DNA from: Mauremys mutica
Taxonomy: Eukaryota; Chordata; Testudines; Geoemydidae
Assembly: GCF_020497125.1 (NCBI RefSeq)
Contig: NC_059082.1
Coordinates: 62,574,948 to 62,638,947 of the forward strand
Direction of reading: 5' to 3'
DNA: 64,000 nt
Below, piece after piece: positions 10,198 to 21,353 of this stretch (its first letter is position 1; each line of letters starts with the position of its first letter). A model generated the notes under the pieces. That model did not search any database, had not been told where the DNA came from, and saw nothing but the letters and a program-made list of their open reading frames with translations. Made by a program: the position numbers and the translations under genes.

Positions 10198-11810
10198 ATA
10201 TTTACACTGTATTATTAATCATAAATCTGCTAGATAAACTGGGAATCTCTGAGCATTGTTGGGTTGATAGTCATAGGTTCTAAGCACCTGCAGCCCCCCT
10301 GACTTCCACAGGAGCTGTGATTGCTCTGAAAAAAAAATCAGCCCATAAGAATTGCTACTAGAATCAGTAGAAGAGGGTTTGATGATTTGATATGATTGCG
10401 TATGGTATCTGTGGGAGGTTTGTAAGCACACTGAGGAGAGGATATACTGTACACCTATTGCTTTAAAAACATACAGAAAGGTATTGAAATGAATGGGCCT
10501 AATTCAACTCTCAGTAATACAGTGAAATATTTCTAGTCTGACTCAAATTCTGTAATGTGGGGTAAAGAAATTAAGAATTTCAGACCAAGGTCTACCTCAG
10601 TTACATACATGCAATGGAGCCAATGGGAAGAATTTGGCCATTAGGATAAACTAGGAACACTTGGGCCAGAATCTGCTCTCATTTACATCCAGGCAACCCT
10701 CCCCCTTCTTCCCCACCCCAGCATTAATTTAAGGCCAGAAGTGACTCTGGATTAATACTGGTATAGCAGAGCCAAATCAACCCACAGTTAATTTCCAGTA
10801 AATTCAATGGGGTTGCACACAGGTAAATGAGAATTAAATTTGACTCATAAAAGATGGGATTTTTTTTTTTTACCTAATATTGCAGTACATATGGTACAGC
10901 ATTCTGGTATACATGATTTCATACACACCCACGTGCTGTTCTCAGCCCCTGAAATAAAATTGCAGAAATACCATGAGTGACTAGGGCCAGGTTTTTATAC
11001 GTATTGACTCAATCTCTTCACTAAAGGACTGATTTCTACCATCAAAAGTGAGGGGGGTGTGACGTTCCCTTCAAGTAACCTCTGTGAGCCACATATGAGA
11101 TGTTTTGAGAATGAATGGACATGCAGGCCATTCTCTCAAGATACTAATTTGTAATGCTTTTTTTGGCAACCTATATCATATCTATATGGAGAGTTAGCAC
11201 GCAGCAAGCTGCCCACCTGTATCCTGCTAGCGTGCACTAAAAATTCCATAGTGCACTTTGATCTCCTGCTGTTTCAAAGTGCAATACAAGACTTTAGTGT
11301 GCAATAGGAGGATCTACACGAGCTGGTGCACTGTAGACTCATTCCCCTCCCTCCTTCCTCCCCTCAATTTGCCAGTCCCCAACATTACTGGGGTTCCATT
11401 CTGCAATGCATACCTCCAATGATTTTAATGGATTTACTCTGGCACAAACCCCTTGAGAATCAGCCTTCGTTTGATTGTGACGTGATATAGTCCAGCATGA
11501 GTCACAATACCAGTAACTTGCACCTTTTTTGTAAAGTAATTATTGTGCAGAACAGACTTTCAGCTCATTTGTTATGCCTCTGGTGTCCCAACACAAACCT
11601 GCTGCATGGCTGCTGCGTGCAAATTCTGGTCGGCGAATATCTGAGACCCCTATTCTCTGTGTTTGACAGCTAAAAGAAGCCTTTGTAAACCAATAAAATG
11701 GTTGGTTAAATTAAGAAGTATGAGTTTATCAAGTGTCCTTGAAAACATGGAAATCCTAACCACAATTTGCAGATTACACAGAATTATTTAGGTATTTGAG
11801 GCTAAATGAA
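10198..11810. other. Intergenic, no gene recognised
   Basis: No open frame resembles a protein I know. Phrases at 10660-10700 and 10780-10850 (ccagaatctgctctcattta and similar) resemble very old L3/CR1 fragments. The rest is unassigned. Confidence 0.45.
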
Positions 11811-12925
11811 ATTACAAAGAAATGGAGAAATGACCCAACAAACGGAGACCACTGGGCAACTCAATAGTAGATTGCATTCAGAGAAATGCCAGGTGATGTA
11901 CATTGGGAAGAATAACCTGAACTACTCAAAAATTGCTGGGTTCTGAATTAACTGCAACTTCTCAAGAAAAAGACCTGGGTGGCACTACGGGCAACTTAAT
12001 GGAATTGTCTGATCACTGCATAGTAAACAACATCTCAGCATGTGTAAAGACAAAGCTAGAAAACAACACTGAGATTTTAATGCTATTTTAAGCAGCAAAG
12101 AGTCTTGTGGCACCTTATAGACTAACAGACGTTTTGGAGCATGAGCTTTCGTGTGTGAATGCATGCATCCGACGAAGTGGGTATTCACCCACGAAAGCTC
12201 ATGCTCCAAAACGTCTGTTAGTCTATAAGGTGCCACAAGACTCTTTGCTGCTTTTACAGATCCAGACTAACACGGCTACCCCTCTGATACTTAATGCTAT
12301 TTTAGAAACCATTTGGTATGCACTCACCTTGAAGTGCTGGTCTCCCGTCTAACAGAAACAGAAGGGGTCCAAAGATGGGCAACCAAAATGATTAGAGACA
12401 TGGAGAGACTTCTGTATGAAGAGAGGGCTGTTTACTTGAGAGTGGAGCTGAGTATGAGGGGACATAGCTGAGGCATACAATAGTGATGGAGAACATATGG
12501 AAAGGATATATCAGGAGCTGCCTCTTATCCTCTCCTCTCAGGATGCCAAAACAAAGAAGCATCCAATGCAAATGACATTGAATTGACATTGAGAAAACAG
12601 CACATGGTTAACGTATAGCATTGCTGCTTGATCATATAGCAGGATTCAAAATAGCACTGGGCATTTATCTGAATAATGGCAATATCCACAATTATATAAG
12701 GAGAAAAAAATAAAATGATGCATCTATCCACATACAACCATTAACTGCCTGAGGTTGTAAAGAATCTTTCTGTATTGACAGGTTATTTCATAATTGTCCA
12801 TTTCAAGGATTCTTGCACCTTCCTCTGAAGCATCTGGTAATGGACATTGTCAAAGACAGCACACTAGGCTACCTGGACCACTCGTCTGACCTGCTATGAC
12901 AATTCTCTATCTTAGGATCTAGTAT
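11811..12925 (+). mobile_element. CR1 LINE 3' region, interrupted
   Basis: Before the insertion the sequence runs through the CR1 segment ccaggtgatgtacattggga and further. After it come gggcaaccaaaatgattag, gaagagagggctgtttactt and, near the end, the ctggaccactcgtctgacc tail. Stops and shifts occur throughout, so it is non-functional. A 200-bp Penelope-like element splits it at 12090/12291, which dates that insertion as later than the CR1. Confidence 0.8.
12091..12290 (+). mobile_element. Penelope-like inverted-arm insertion
   Basis: An exact 14-bp target duplication TTAATGCTATTTTA flanks it (12077-12090 and 12291-12304). Two 70-bp arms (12091-12160 and 12183-12252) are reverse complements with a single mismatch, separated by 22 nt containing CCGACGA. 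A non-inverted tail (12253-12290) ends ACACGGCTACCCCTCTGATAC. No coding sequence is present. Confidence 0.85.
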
Positions 12926-15066
12926 GGTCACCCATCCGCATAGCATCAGAGAACCTTTTACATAAAATCAATAGCAATAGTGCAACCCTTAGTGAACTTC
13001 ATGGAGCCTCTGACACTTTTTGGTGGAGGTAAAATCTGCTTTGGGTAGGGGGGTTGCTTTTCTTTTTTTAAATTTTAATAAGTTTCTTGTTTTGGTTGGT
13101 TGAGTGGGTGGGGTTTATTGCATAGAAGAGTGTCAGTGTTCTGAGTCATTCTTATGTCAGGAAGACCTTTTCGAAGAGGAAAGTTTTGCACTATTTTCTG
13201 AAGAAGGTCACTCTGTATTTTCTGATCTCCTCAGGAAGTTTATTCCACAGATGGCTCCCATAGATCACCCCCATTCCTTTGTTCCTACACAGCCCTAAAT
13301 AGATTGGAAGAGAAGATATTCTAGTTAAGGTACAGATGTGGTGGAGGGATGGGAGCAGCAAGCCATGCACTTATTTCACATGCAAAACATTCATTGATTT
13401 CTATTTTTATATTCCTTTTAAACCACTGAGAGTTATAAGAAGATTGCTTACACAGAGGCAGCATGTTTGCTCAAATATTAGCATTATGGGCCAAGATGTT
13501 CAAAGGATGGGTTTTTAGCACTTTCTGGCCCCTAAATAAGAGGTCTCATGCTGGGCACTCAAAAACACTAGTCATTTCTGAAAACCTTGGCCAAATGCAG
13601 TAGATTGGGTCTTTGGGATGATTGGTGAACTAACACATAAGATGTCAATATTAAGGCTGTATTTCTGTCTCCCAGGCTAGAGTTTTATGAGCAAAAATGT
13701 TTGAAAAGCTACTTGAATATAAAGCAAACACACTGCCAAAAATGTTACTGTAGAATGAACATCGAATGTAATTGGTGAAACACTCACAAAGCACAAATAA
13801 ATATAGCAGCAGCTTTGCTCCCAAACGGGAAACAAAGTTAGTGTAAACATTCTAATTCCCACTTGTCTTTTTTTCCAAAGCACAGCCAAATATTGCTGCT
13901 TTATAAATGCAGTAGCAATAACAGAACTCAGAGGAAGTTCCGCTACCAGCAGAATTATACAAGGTGCAATTTTTCACCTGCTGGATTGAAGAGGAAGGTA
14001 AAGTCAGCATTGTGCTTATGTAACTGCAGAATCTTTTTCTACATTTCTTTCAAGCTGACAATACTTTGTTTTTTTTTACCTGGAAGCAAACCTACAACTT
14101 TGAGGCTTCTTGTTTTTCCTTTGAGCACAGCTAAACCCCACCGCAGCGAAACATTGTCTGTTACCATTGCTGTTAGACTTTGGGGAATGGGGGGATTCAT
14201 TCATAAAATGATCCAGTCCTGTGAGGTTAAAAACATCCTGAACTCTAGTGAAGCAGTGGGACTCTTCGCTTAAGAATGGACAGGGCCTTTCGGCTCTCAA
14301 ACTATTTTTAAAATATTTATTTTCTGTCTGTAGTCCTGGAATCAGATTCCCCACTGCCTTGCAAAGTAGATATAAACTGCTACTGTTCTGACCAGCTGGT
14401 ATGTTACACTCTCTTTGCACAGGTATAATTGATTCCCAGGATGCAAGGTAGTGGAGAATCAGGCCATTCACATCGCACCTGACTAGCAGGGTGAATTCCA
14501 CTGAGTTCCTATAAAAAAGAGCACCTGTCTTTATTGCAGAGAAAACGGGATTTTAGTGCTTCTGGACGGTAGCTACGAAACTAGTAGCTGCAACTGTACA
14601 GAAAATGCCTTGCGATTTTGCAATGATCTGGCATAACTGACATCATCTGTGCATTGCCCTCCCTCATCTCCTACGGCAGCATTAGGAAACAGCACTGCAT
14701 TGTAGTTGGATTATTTTTGGAAAGTGAGGTTTAAGGTGGGGAGAAAAACAGTGATGTGTACAGAATATGAGTTAACTGTTAAAATGCTGGTTCTAGTAAG
14801 GCTACCTTGTCAGAAAACAATGCCAAACAAACCAACCAAAAAAAAAATAAAAAAGATGTTGGAAATGAATCCAAGGCACTTACTAGGAAGAAAAAGAAAA
14901 TGGAAAACAAATCGGAGGAGAACTTTACTATTTTTGTTTGCCTTTTTCATGGTTGCTCCAATGAAAAGGAGGAGAGCTGCTTACACTCTGTGTAGTAATA
15001 TACCTAGTGAATAAGGCTGCTGCAGTGGAATAAGAGTGGGCGGAGGAGGAAGTCTGCAGCAACTTT
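12926..15066. other. Intergenic, no gene recognised
   Basis: No convincing gene. Overlapping open frames at 13863-14501 on both strands look random and have no recognisable domain. The stretch 14395-14470 (cacaggtataattgattccc) shares wording with 59365-59480 and is probably part of an old dispersed repeat. Confidence 0.5.
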
Positions 15067-15350
15067 CAGGGCCGCCCAGAGGAGGGCGCAAGAGGGGCAA
15101 TTTGCCCCAGGCCCCACAGGGGCCCCCACGAGAGTTTTTTGGGGCCCCTGGAGCGGGGCCTTCACTTGCTCCGGGGGCCCCAGAAAACTCTCGTGGGGCC
15201 CGGGCCCCTGGAGCTTCTTCTGCTCTGGGTCTTCGGCGGCAGTTCGGGGGCGGCGGATCCTTCCGCTCCGGGACCCGCCACTGAAGTGCCCCGAAGACCT
15301 GACTGAGGGCCCAGCTCTGCAGGCAGCAGAGCAGAAGTCAGGGTGACAAT
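15067..15350. repeat. GC-rich foldback repeat, hAT-like left end
   Basis: A sharp GC-rich island starts with CAGGGCCGCCCAGAGG, a hAT-type terminus. It contains a 32-bp inverted repeat (15123-15154 with 15168-15199) with few mismatches, built from GGGGCCCC runs and the CACGAGAG/CTCTCGTG pair. I recognise this as a repeat class common in turtles. The matching right terminus and an 8-bp duplication were not found, so the copy is probably truncated. Open frames of 118 and 82 codons here reflect composition only. Confidence 0.6.
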
Positions 15351-15605
15351 ACCATATCATGTGATCCTTACTTCTGCTCTGCTGCTGGTGGCGGCTCTGC
15401 CTTCAGAGCTGGGCTCCCGGCCAGCAGCCACCGCTCTCTGGCTGCCCAGCTCTGAAAGCAGCGCTGCTGTCAGCAGCAGCACAGATGTAAGGTAGCAGTA
15501 CCGCAACCCCTCCCGCAATAACCTTGCAAACCCCTCCCCTCCCACATACAACTCCTTTTTGGGTCAGGATCCCTACAATTACAACACTGTGAAATTTCAG
15601 ATTTA
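15320..15605. repeat. Second GC-rich foldback repeat fragment
   Basis: Inverted arms (15323-15342 with 15366-15385) centre on a short AT-containing loop. Beyond them lie further complementary GC-rich blocks such as AGCTCTG and CAGAGCT, then the phrase ttgggtcaggatccctacaa and gtgaaatttcagattta. This order is known to me from a turtle DNA repeat that continues into an AT-rich end, which is missing here. Confidence 0.55.
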
Positions 15606-15617
15606 ATTAGAAGTAGA

Positions 15618-16515
15618 TTGGAGCCTGCAAAGGAGGCATGGAAACTGGAATTGGAGGCTAGTGGAGGAGAGGAAAACTGGGGCTGGGAGTTTGGTGTAGG
15701 CTGACTGGATGGGCAAGAAGACTAGGAGCTGGGGAGGAACTGTAACCGGCTGGGCAAGGACACTGAGATAGGGAGACAAGGAGGGAAAAGGAGAGGGAGA
15801 CAGAGATCAGAAAAGGAGCCAAGGGATAGACTGGGACTGAGAACCAGTGGAACAGGGATAAGGAAGTGGGTGGGGAAGAGCAGGCACATCTGACAATGCG
15901 CCAGAGTGCGGGCACAGGGTGGGATGGGAGTTGGAACTGGCTGAGAAAGGAGACTGGGACAAGAAGCCCCGGATGAGAAATGACACCGAGGCTGGAAAAG
16001 TTGCCCAGGCAAGGAAAACTGGGGCAGGGTGCAAGAGGTGACTGGAGGCCAGGGTAGGTGAGAGAGTTTGGATGAGGTATCAGGAAGGGGGGTAGAATGG
16101 ACACTGGACTGAGAACCAGTGGGAGGGGGTAAGAATGTGAGGAATGACAGAAGACAGATCTGAGGAGGAGCTAGAATTCAGGGGGAGAACTGGGACAAGG
16201 TATGGGGGAAGGACACCAAAATGGGCCCAGGGACCCAGGAAGGGAGATTGGGAATGTGAGTGTGGGAAGGACCGCAACAGGAGGTTGTCATGTGGGAGAG
16301 AGAAAGATTGGATGAGATGCCAGGGGAAATAGGGACTGGGTGGGCAAGAAAACTAGGACTAGAAGTGGCGGCGGGGATTGGGACAGGGCAGAGAGCATAG
16401 AGCAGAGAGACTAGACTTCAGAGGGTAAAGAAACACTTGGATGAGAAGCCAGGGATGGAGAAGAGACAAGGCTGGGACAAGATGAAGGGGCCATGCTTCG
16501 GGGGAATGGGTAGAA
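15618..16515 (+). repeat. Degenerate purine-rich minisatellite
   Basis: Nearly 0.9 kb is strongly G/A-biased on the plus strand and is made of decayed copies of a unit resembling CTGGNTGGGCAAGNAGACT followed by GGNACTAGGAGC. Clear copies lie at 15702-15733, 15748-15775, 15934-15967 and 16335-16365. The phrase GACTGAGAACCAGTGG recurs at 15835 and 16109. The serine/proline-rich minus-strand frames (up to 148 codons at 15658-16104) arise from the repeat and are not genes. Confidence 0.75.
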
Positions 16516-16809
16516 GAGCCTGTGCCGAGTAGAACGCATACATCCCTCCAGAACCTGGAATGGAACCCAAGACCCCTAAGTCTCACAATTCCTGTGCAAC
16601 CTTCATTTGCCCTACCTCACTCTCTGGTGTGTATGCACGATGATACAGTTTTAAAAAACATGATCGCATCCCATTTTTCCCCACAGTACTCTTGCCTCAT
16701 TCAGTGCACATGCTGGACCTGCTTGGGGGATGAATTCAGGGCTGTGTAGTAAGGAAGACCTGTCTGTAGGATCCTTGCTCCATGTATAGCAGAAGTTGAA
16801 AGATGTCAA

Positions 16810-16872
16810 AAGCTTGTCTCTCTCACCAACTGAAGCTGGTCCAATAAAAGATATTACCTCACAAATCTTGTC
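16810..16872 (+). repeat. 3' tail of an old retroelement
   Basis: The string gtctctctcaccaactgaag followed by CCAATAAAAGATATTACCTC occurs here. Variants of it lie at 25148-25190 and 61398-61455. I recognise this as a dispersed amniote retroelement 3' end, family not assigned. Confidence 0.5.
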
Positions 16873-16939
16873 TGAGCGAGGCAGAGGACTGCAGGAAAAG
16901 AAAGGATGTTCTCATGGTTACGACAGTTGAATCCTGCCC

Positions 16940-17370
16940 TGGAGAATTGGATACTATCACTGCCTCTGCCATACAGTTCCTGTGTGATACTAGTCAAGCT
17001 AGTCACTTCTACTAAACTTTTCATACATAGTCACTATATGTGTGTTCCCCATTTTCTGGGTGCCCAACGTGATACCCTGGGTTCTGATCGGTAGAAGCAT
17101 TGAGTGCTTACAGCTGCAACTGAAGTCAATGGGAGCTGTGCTTTGAACATATAACGCTAAGTACTCTGAAGAATCAGGTCCTAGGTGTTTCAAAGTAGGC
17201 ATTCAAAATTAGTGGACACTTTTGACCTTAATCTCTGTGTGCCTCAAGTCCCCAGTTGCAAAATAAGGATAATACCACCCCCTCATCTCAGAGGGTGTTG
17301 TGAAAACAGAATCATTAACATTTGTGAAGCTCTCAGATACTATAGTGACAAGTGTCATAGAAAAGCTCAT
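16940..17370 (+). repeat. Old MIR-like/LINE tail fragment
   Basis: From 16950 the text follows 'cactgcctctgcca...tcctgtgtgat', then ctgtgtgcctcaagtcccc and gggtgttgtgaaaacagaat, then tttgtgaagctctcagatac. This is the usual order for old amniote MIR-type retroposons. The copy is heavily diverged, with an unrelated-looking middle. Confidence 0.55.
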
Positions 17371-19583
17371 GAGAAAATTAATAATTTTGTCTTCGGAGCA
17401 GGGTTTGAATAATATGCTGTGAATATGTGGAATTATGCAGAGAAAACAAAATATTGAATAACTGTTTACTAAGTGAGAGCCAGCCATTCAGTGCACTTAA
17501 TGAGGCAAAATTCCTGTGGGGAAAAAGTAATGTGATTATATAATTAAAGACTGTCATAATACATACGCACGAGCAGACTGAACTAAGGTTGCAAGGTCCT
17601 GAAAGGCCTTGAAGATGCCAATCATGGAAGACATGATGGAACGGCTTCATCTGGTTATGTAGATGAAATAGTCAGTGGAACAGGCTAATATTTATATTCC
17701 TTGGTGAGAACTTCCTTATCACTCTGATTTAATTCTTAAAAGGAGATGATACCTAGCACCTAGAGAGGGATCCATATGGACCAACACTCAAAGAAGAACC
17801 AAAACATTAAACTGTTTATAAACAGAACATGAAACTCACCAGTTTAGTTCCTCTGTCCATATGAAGGGCAGAAAGCAAAAACCTGGACTAAATGGTGCAA
17901 GGTAAATCAGATCTTTAAAACCTGTAAGCTTTAATAATTTAAGGTCATATTAGCAACACAAACACATTTTTTTTTTAAATTATACAGTCCAGGATGAGAT
18001 GTGCAGTATAGCATGAGTTGCTCAGATACCATGGTGAAGAGACAGGGGAGAGGGAGAGAGATATCTTAACTGTGTCCCTTCACTGCATTTCAATACGTGT
18101 TTAATTTAAAAAAAATATTAGTTTAAAATCTCATCTAAGTAGATTTTTGGAATGAACTAGTGGCAAATGCCCTAATGCATTCCATTGATACATATTAGGT
18201 GATATTGTCTAAATATGGGTTTTCAAAAAATCTCTTTCCACTTAACGTTACTTCTCTATATGGTCTTGTCTACACTGGGAAAATATCAGAAAATATGTTA
18301 ACACATTTTAAATAACATGACATCAAACATGATTTTGCCCTTGTTAACCACGAGAAGGCCAAAGGGTTTTTGAATTACTTGTTCCTGTTTACACTACGTT
18401 TCACATTTGAGTTAACACGTTTTCTAGCATAATGCATATTCCCAATGCAGGCGAAGCCTATGGATGATCTGTTTGGATGCTCATCTGTCAAACAGTGGGG
18501 GAATATTCATTATACTAAAGCATCACAAGCAAAAATGTCAGAAAACTAAAACAAAAACAAAAACCAAAAAAAAAAAAAACCCTAGAAAAAGCTTACATAA
18601 GCGATTGACTTAATATGGAAGTAATCAAACAAGCTATGACTGTCTCTTCCAAATCTTTTTAACCTTCATCTTTTTTAGGTTTGCAGTGCTTTGGTTGGGG
18701 GATTTTGTTCTCCCTATGGTGGTTTGATGTGACATAGTTTGGTGTCTAGGTACGTGGATAGCTGCTTGCTTCATCTGTTCTTTCAATTTCTATTTCATTA
18801 TCCACTAAAAGGCCCTTGACTCACTCCCTGGGTTCCCTCAATTTGCCATACTAAAGAACATCAAGAAAGTGTAACAGCCTGCTGGATATTTTGTTCTTCT
18901 TGGCAGGCAGATTACCTTCCAAACTTCCAAGACCTAGAGGATCATATAGCATCTGACAACTTTGTGTAGCAGAACTCCAGCAGCCTAAGCGGGGACTTGG
19001 CTTTCTTTTCTTGCTATGAAAGGCTCCTGCGAATACCCTTTGGACTACCAGTTTGCTTCAAGGTGCAGCTGAGCCATCAGAGGCCGTAAAGCAGCAGTAT
19101 CTTTTTCTTTGAGCAGCAACAGCAACTGCACAAAAAAAGACAGCGGCAGAAAGTGAGTGTGTGCCAACAGGAGCTGCTCTGTCATATTTTGCTTAGTAAA
19201 GCAAAAAGGGTCCCGATGATTTATTCTTTTATTTTTACACATGCCTCATCAACCCAACTAAGACAGTTAGTGACAGGGACATCACTTGTTAAGTTACAGC
19301 AGCCTCAGATCTGCTCTAAATTACTCCTGGCTAGTCAAGGCTCCAGAGAGTTATTCCACAATATGGGGATTAATTTGGGTAGCCACAACCCTTCTCTCCT
19401 GGGGCTGCATGTTACACCAGAGGCCAGGAGGACGACAGAGCTTTCTCCTCCTCTCCATCCTTTCTGTCATCACATCTCTCCCACCCACTCCCTTCAAATC
19501 CATACAAAACACCACCACCAAGATCTTCCTGGCTCATCATTCCCCATCCCCCATTTTTCTTTCAGATCTTCTATAGTTGTTAT
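17371..19583. other. Intergenic, possible decayed Harbinger fragment
   Basis: No gene is recognised. At 18259-18430 the phrases ggtcttgtctacactggg and tgtttacactacg resemble a worn Harbinger MITE like those at 43.6-47.9 kb, but its ends could not be matched. Confidence 0.4.
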
Positions 19584-19786
19584 AGCAGCAAAGAGTCCTG
19601 TGGCACCTTATAGACTAACAGACGTTTTGGAGCATGAGCTTTCGTGGGTGAATACCCACTTCGTCGGATCCGACGAAGTGGGTATTCACCCACAAAAGCT
19701 CATGCTCCAAAACGTCTGTTAGTCTATAAGGTGCCACAGGACTCTTTGCTGCTTTTACAGATCCAGACTAACACGGCTACCCCTCT
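19584..19786 (+). mobile_element. Penelope-like perfect palindrome insertion
   Basis: Two 85-bp arms (19584-19668 and 19669-19753) meet with no spacer at TCGTCGGA/TCCGACGA, and differ at one position. A plain tail (19754-19786) reads tttacagatccagactaaca and ends CCCCTCT. The flanks TATAGTTGTTAT (19572-19583) and TATAATTGTTAT (19787-19798) form a 12-bp duplication with one change. The single arm mismatch changes CGAAAG to CAAAAG in the right arm. The 189-codon plus frame crossing it (19153-19722) is spurious. Confidence 0.85.
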
Positions 19787-19798
19787 TATAATTGTTAT

Positions 19799-21353
19799 GT
19801 TCAATTGACAAGTCCCAGATTCTGCACCACCTGTACAGGTTAGTAAGTACCAAGATGAGACTCTAAGAGGTCACACGCAAATTGCTTCTGCTGCTGCAAC
19901 TGTACTCCTAGCACAAAGTTGTTCTGGGTTTAAGTCCTTCATTCAAATTCAGCATTTGCGTCATTTGCATACCCATCACCTCAGGATCAAAGCCCAGATA
20001 AGACAACAGACTACAGGTATGCATAGCTGCCTTCTGCTGTCCTGCAAAGCCTGTAGCTACCCCCATTCTAATTCAGAAGCTTTCCTATCTTCATCTCAGA
20101 GAAAATCCTTTGCAACTTTCCATTATCCAAAAATCTATCGTTATTAGACAGGACATAGCGGAGCCTCCCTCCCCAAACCCCTTGTGAGTTCTCTGATTGG
20201 AGTGGCGGTATGAAGAACCATGAGATCTCAGGACCCCTGTGATGGCTCAGAGGTGAGCTGTACATGTGATCACTCTCTCAGTGTCTCCTGCTGGCACTCC
20301 TTCCAAGTGGCAGGCCTCTACCTGCCCTCCATGGTTCATGCCAATTTGGACTGAATCACCAGGCTACAACACACCCTCTTCCCACCATGCTGCCACGATT
20401 CCAGGGCATGCAGTGCCTTGCACTGTCCTGGCAGTCCCTCATGAGCGCACCCCCACAGGTGACAATTTCATTACCTTCACCTTTCTCCAGGTGGAACCCC
20501 TCCCTTCCCCTCCCCTCCCCTCTCTCAGTTCTACCATGCAGACTGGATCCCAGGGCGGCAGATTTCCTGTTTCCAATAGTGTTAACACGACTAGCCCAAC
20601 TGCAATCGGTACTTGCAAGACGATCATCTCTGGGTACCTGGTTGTATCGTCCATTTGCCTAGAGGTACATGGCAAGGAGGGAGAAAGAGTTAAACTCACA
20701 TGTGTTTGCTATAGCAGGGTGTCACCCGAAGAAGCAGCTGCCCACTCCCCTGCTGTTTTATTGTATGGCTTAGTGTTCTTTTGATCTTAGTCTCTACCCC
20801 AGGAAAAACAGGCCTGTAACCCTTCTGGTGACAGACTGGTAGGGATTTTCCAATGACTAGCTCACACATTGTTTCTCGTAGGACCCTAGGTATTCTCCCA
20901 GTGAGATCATCTCTTTTGTTTTTTTTTTTCATTTTCTTTCAGCCAGAATATAAGGCACATATAACACAAAAAATAATCTCTCCCTCATTCTCCACAACTT
21001 CCTTTCTTCCTCTCCCCAGCCACTCTGGGTGACCTCAAACATTACCAGCATCTAGACAATGCTCTATACCTTCCAGCCTTCCAAAGTGCTTCTCAATAAT
21101 ATCACCCCGGCAAGTAAATATGGGTGAATAATTGATTTTTCAGTTCAATGACAGTTCTGAAAAATTGAAGAAAAAACCCGCAAACTTTGGTTAGACAAAA
21201 TCCAAAAAATATCAGTGAATCAAAAAAGTGCATTTTAAGTTGAAACAATCATCATTTGATGGAAATATTTTGTTTCCAGGCATTTTTAAAGGCTTGATTC
21301 ACAAAACAGGGGAGGGAGGAGTGTTGCTACCCACCTTATAACTTTATAATTCT
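19799..21353. other. Intergenic, no gene recognised
   Basis: Contains pyrimidine-rich stretches and C-rich simple sequence (about 20500-20520). The 172-codon frame at 20266-20784 overlaps two others in different frames and matches no family known to me. I do not call it a gene. Confidence 0.5.

Noticed and set aside
12091..12252. CRISPR-like or clustered-repeat interpretation of the inverted units
   Set aside because: The units are single inverted pairs with target duplications in a vertebrate genome; there are no regularly spaced direct repeats.
15067..15350. Possible CpG island or promoter
   Set aside because: The GC block is an inverted-repeat transposon fragment and no gene starts beside it.
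15658..16104. 148-codon minus-strand frame rich in Ser and Pro
   Set aside because: It is translation of the purine-rich minisatellite; three frames are open at once, as expected for such composition.
19153..19722. 189-codon plus-strand frame
   Set aside because: It runs from unrelated intergenic DNA into the Penelope-like palindrome; no recognisable domain and no splice context.
20266..20784. 172-codon plus-strand frame
   Set aside because: Overlapped by open frames on both strands, no known motif, pyrimidine-rich composition explains the lack of stops.
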